From positions 29,416 through 93,415 of the forward strand of contig NZ_JBKEBF010000040.1 of the NCBI RefSeq assembly GCF_047973035.1: a DNA stretch of 64,000 nt, in the 5' to 3' direction. Made by a program: the position numbers and the translations under genes. This document shows, in pieces, positions 62,222 through 64,000 of this stretch. Within the stretch, counting starts at the first letter, position 1; each line of letters begins with the position of its first letter. This stretch comes from Oleidesulfovibrio sp047973035. Lineage in GTDB: Bacteria; Desulfobacterota; Desulfovibrionia; Desulfovibrionales; Desulfovibrionaceae. Under the pieces are notes generated by a model. The model was not told the origin of the DNA and did not search any database. It worked only from the letters and a program-made list of their open reading frames with translations.

Positions 62222-62755
62222 TTATTCTCCGTCAGCAAGCCAGTTCCGGAAAGCCTTGACCTCCTCCTGCCAGTCGGCAGGGGAAAGGCGCACAGTTAAA
62301 AACTGCCTGTACACTTCATCAATATAGCCGAGGCAGCTTTCGATGAGGTATATTTTTTCCAGAAAAGCTCCGTCAGGATCATCATCTTCGCCGTCTTTTT
62401 CAATGACGGGCGTTTTCATACTGTTCAGCTGAAAGTCTTCTGCCTTTAATGACACGGACCATGTGTCCGCATCGCGTTCAATACGCAGCAATGCCCTGTT
62501 TACTTTCTTGCCGGTGGAAAGGCCCAGCCGCGCTTCGCGCAATTCAGACATCGGGCCGGAAACTGTCGCAGTCTCAAGGCTTTCACCTTCGCCACCCTGA
62601 ACAGAAATCCGCTGTTCCATATATACTCCGAAGGTTACGCCCTCAGAGTTGCGGAACTGGCCGCTTCCGGCCTCACTTTTAAACCAGAGCCAGGTAAGAA
62701 ACTCTTGTCCCAGAATTACGTCGGTCAACTCACCCATATAAGGAGTATCACTCAT
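62222..62755 (-). CDS. RdgC-associated protein, possible C-terminal half of an RdgC-like protein
   Basis: A 177-residue acidic protein. Segments such as LGQEFLTWLWFKSE, GGEGESLETATVSG, EARLGLSTGKKVNRA and EKIYLIESCLGYIDEVYRQFL resemble what I recall from the C-terminal region of longer RdgC-like proteins in deltaproteobacteria, although I cannot align them here. GAGGATACTG precedes the ATG. It starts 11 bases after the N-terminal RdgC-like gene, in a different frame, and ends three bases before the DppB-type gene. Both genes have good starts, so this looks like a stable split rather than recent decay. Confidence 0.6.
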   Translation of the reverse strand: MSDTPYMGELTDVILGQEFLTWLWFKSEAGSGQFRNSEGVTFGVYMEQRISVQGGEGESLETATVSGPMSELREARLGLSTGKKVNRALLRIERDADTWSVSLKAEDFQLNSMKTPVIEKDGEDDDPDGAFLEKIYLIESCLGYIDEVYRQFLTVRLSPADWQEEVKAFRNWLADGE

Positions 62756-62766
62756 CAGTATCCTCG

Positions 62767-63381
62767 TTATGCAAAGCTGGTAGGTTCAATGGAGTCAAGC
62801 TTGGTTTGAACCTCGTCCCCCAGCAGCTTCAGAGCAAGGGAGTAAGGAGTTAGCTGCTCCAGATGCAGATCAAAGGTAAGGGTGAAGTAGTCCGTAAATA
62901 AATCTACAACCTTGCCTTGAGTAGACGCAAAAAATACGTCCCCTGTCTGCATGTTCCACGCAACATTGAACTCTGCAGGAACGGGGAGGGTGCGAGCCAT
63001 CAGCTTGAGCTTGACCTGCTCCTTAAGTTCAGTTTTCCGTGCGCGGGAGATGAATTTTTTACCTTGCTCCTGATTGCGCTTTTCTTCTTCACGCAGGGCA
63101 AGTGTAAGGTGCTTTTTTACAACTGCCGCAGATATACGGCGAGTATCAAGGCGTAGCGAAAAGGTCAGGTAGTGACCTTTCTCAGGGGGAGCTGTCCGCC
63201 ACCATGCGTCTAACATGTCGTCGAAGCACACCCAGCCCCATCCGCGTTCGTCTGCGCTATCCTCTATTTCCTTAAAACCGAACTGCTTCAGCTTTTCAGG
63301 AATCTGTCCCCAAAGTTCCTTAGAGATTTCATCAGTAATCTTAAATCGAGTAAAACTGCTGCTTGCGTTTAAAAAGCCCAT
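62767..63381 (-). CDS. RdgC-like protein, N-terminal domain
   Basis: A 204-residue protein resembling the first two-thirds of RdgC, a ring-shaped DNA-binding protein that limits RecA activity. The ARKTELKEQVKLKLMAR segment (about 115-131) with following FNVAWN and DVFFASTQGKVVDLFTDYF parallels the RdgC LKKTEKDSLKDEV...PRAF region. E. coli RdgC has about 300 residues, so the C-terminal part is missing and may be supplied by the next gene. I chose ATG 63381 because GGAGA lies 5 bases before it, inside the first codons of the longer frame starting at 63393. Confidence 0.7.
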   Translation of the reverse strand: MGFLNASSSFTRFKITDEISKELWGQIPEKLKQFGFKEIEDSADERGWGWVCFDDMLDAWWRTAPPEKGHYLTFSLRLDTRRISAAVVKKHLTLALREEEKRNQEQGKKFISRARKTELKEQVKLKLMARTLPVPAEFNVAWNMQTGDVFFASTQGKVVDLFTDYFTLTFDLHLEQLTPYSLALKLLGDEVQTKLDSIEPTSFA

Positions 63382-63560
63382 TCGTTTCTCCATCTATTTG
63401 GAAGTGGTTTTTGTATGTAGCGTATCTTGGCGTTACGCGCCAGAGCCGACAGTGGAGTAATTGGACAGGACAGCAAGCGTGGATAAAAGCCTTTTTTGTG
63501 TTTTAAATCTTTTTATCACAGATAGTTGAGGTTGTAATTGTGCTTTTTTGAAAAAAGCTG

Positions 63561-63588
63561 TTGACTTTTTTTCGGTTCAGGATAGATT
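63561..63588 (+). promoter_or_regulatory. rRNA operon promoter P1
   Basis: TTGACT (63561-63566), a 16-base spacer and TAGATT (63583-63588), about 245 bases before the 16S gene. Confidence 0.65.
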
Positions 63589-63674
63589 CCCACTTCGCGT
63601 CAACGAGGCGCAAACAAACGCTCATTGAGAGAATCCTGCTTCGGCAGTTTTCGAAAAGAAAAGTAAAAAAGTTG

Positions 63675-63703
63675 TTGACTCCGAAAACGGGTTGATCTAG
63701 AAA
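63675..63703 (+). promoter_or_regulatory. rRNA operon promoter P2
   Basis: A second TTGACT (63675-63680) with a 17-base spacer and TAGAAA (63698-63703). The paired promoter layout is typical of strongly expressed rRNA operons; the -10 is weak. Confidence 0.55.
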
Positions 63704-63752
63704 AGCAACCCGCTGAGTTGAACGACTTTTTTCTTCGCTTGGCGAGTATTGA

Positions 63753-63765
63753 AGCTCTTTGACAA
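63753..63765 (+). promoter_or_regulatory. boxA antitermination element of the rRNA leader
   Basis: AGCTCTTTGACAA matches the boxA core TGCTCTTTAACA, where NusB/NusE load for antitermination. It lies about 70 bases before the 16S rRNA 5' end. Confidence 0.85.
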
Positions 63766-63834
63766 TTAAATAGCGAGTTGGACAGGAAATAAGTTCAGCT
63801 TTATTTGGCCATTAAGAATGGCTTTACAGTTTTT

Positions 63835-64000
63835 TAACTGGAGAGTTTGATTCTGGCTCAGATTGAACGCTGGCGGCGTGCTTAACACATGCAAGTCGAA
63901 CGTGAAAGTTCCTTCGGGGATGAGTAAAGTGGCGCACGGGTGAGTAACGCGTGGATAATCTACCTGTATCACCGGAATAACGGTTGGAAACGACTGCTAA
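63835..64000 (+). rRNA. rrs: 16S ribosomal RNA, 5' end (cut by window end)
   Basis: The universal 16S start AGAGTTTGATTCTGGCTCAG lies at 63842-63861, followed by ATTGAACGCTGGCGGCGTGC, TTAACACATGCAAGTCGAAC and GGCGCACGGGTGAGTAACGC. The 5' end is set near 63835 by counting back from position 8 of the E. coli numbering. About 165 bases are inside the window. The variable region is compatible with a Desulfovibrio relative, but I could not search it. Confidence 0.97.

Overview
The window reads as a stretch of core chromosome from a sulfate-reducing bacterium of the Desulfovibrionaceae (Desulfovibrio in the broad sense). This placement rests on overall protein character, a complete mra/dcw cluster lacking ddl, a MucR/Ros-type zinc-finger regulator, a DsrE-type protein and the first ~165 bases of a 16S rRNA gene at the right edge. 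Base composition is moderate, near 50-55 % GC by eye, with a few AT-rich patches. Genus and species cannot be fixed without a 16S search. I see no insertion sequence, prophage, CRISPR array or tRNA gene.

Layout. 1-4.7 kb: truncated NAD kinase, an ARMT1/DUF89-like protein, a DUF4254 protein and gatB, closed by a terminator. 4.9-8.3 kb: a MucR-type regulator, then a leftward aroL/aroK - YkgJ-type - lipoprotein group and the rplM-rpsI operon. 8.4-13 kb: an HD-domain hydrolase and a CBS-pair protein (rightward), then pyk and an HD-GYP-like gene (leftward). 13.1-30.6 kb: the division and cell-wall cluster mraZ-rsmH-ftsL-ftsI-murE-murF-mraY-murD-ftsW-murG-murC-murB-ftsQ-ftsA-ftsZ, headed by three 10-bp-spaced GTGGT repeats that look like the MraZ operator and ended by a strong terminator. 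These genes synthesise lipid II from UDP-MurNAc precursors, polymerise and crosslink it at the septum, and build the Z ring.

30.7-35.1 kb: a hotdog thioesterase, an FMN riboswitch with ribB, htpX, a polyferredoxin-type membrane protein and a 24-residue single-helix protein with its own ribosome binding site and terminator. 35.6-38.7 kb: a CHASE2/HD-GYP receptor with a FecR-domain exported protein. 38.9-43 kb: a TrpF-like protein lacking the catalytic Cys, a ModF-like double ABC ATPase, a PHP histidinol-phosphatase and a ComFB protein. 43.5-47.6 kb: pstS-pstC-pstA followed by a PIN-PhoH ATPase, with no pstB. 48-54 kb: an unknown protein, a GH57 glycosidase, a DsrE-family protein, a Bax-inhibitor-1 family protein and lpxK. 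54.2-63.4 kb: RNase R, then a tight leftward run holding two halves of an RdgC-like protein, two oligopeptide-type permeases, recN and an unknown 498-residue protein. 63.5-64 kb: rRNA promoters, boxA and the start of 16S rRNA.

Most of the window is housekeeping. The parts that merit a second look are the 24-residue membrane protein, the doubled C-terminal peptide of FtsZ, the split RdgC linked to orphan permeases and recN, the CHASE2/HD-GYP-FecR pair, the catalytically altered TrpF-like protein and the cyclic-dinucleotide theme (two HD-GYP-type proteins plus ComFB). All functional statements come from reading motifs; no database search was run.
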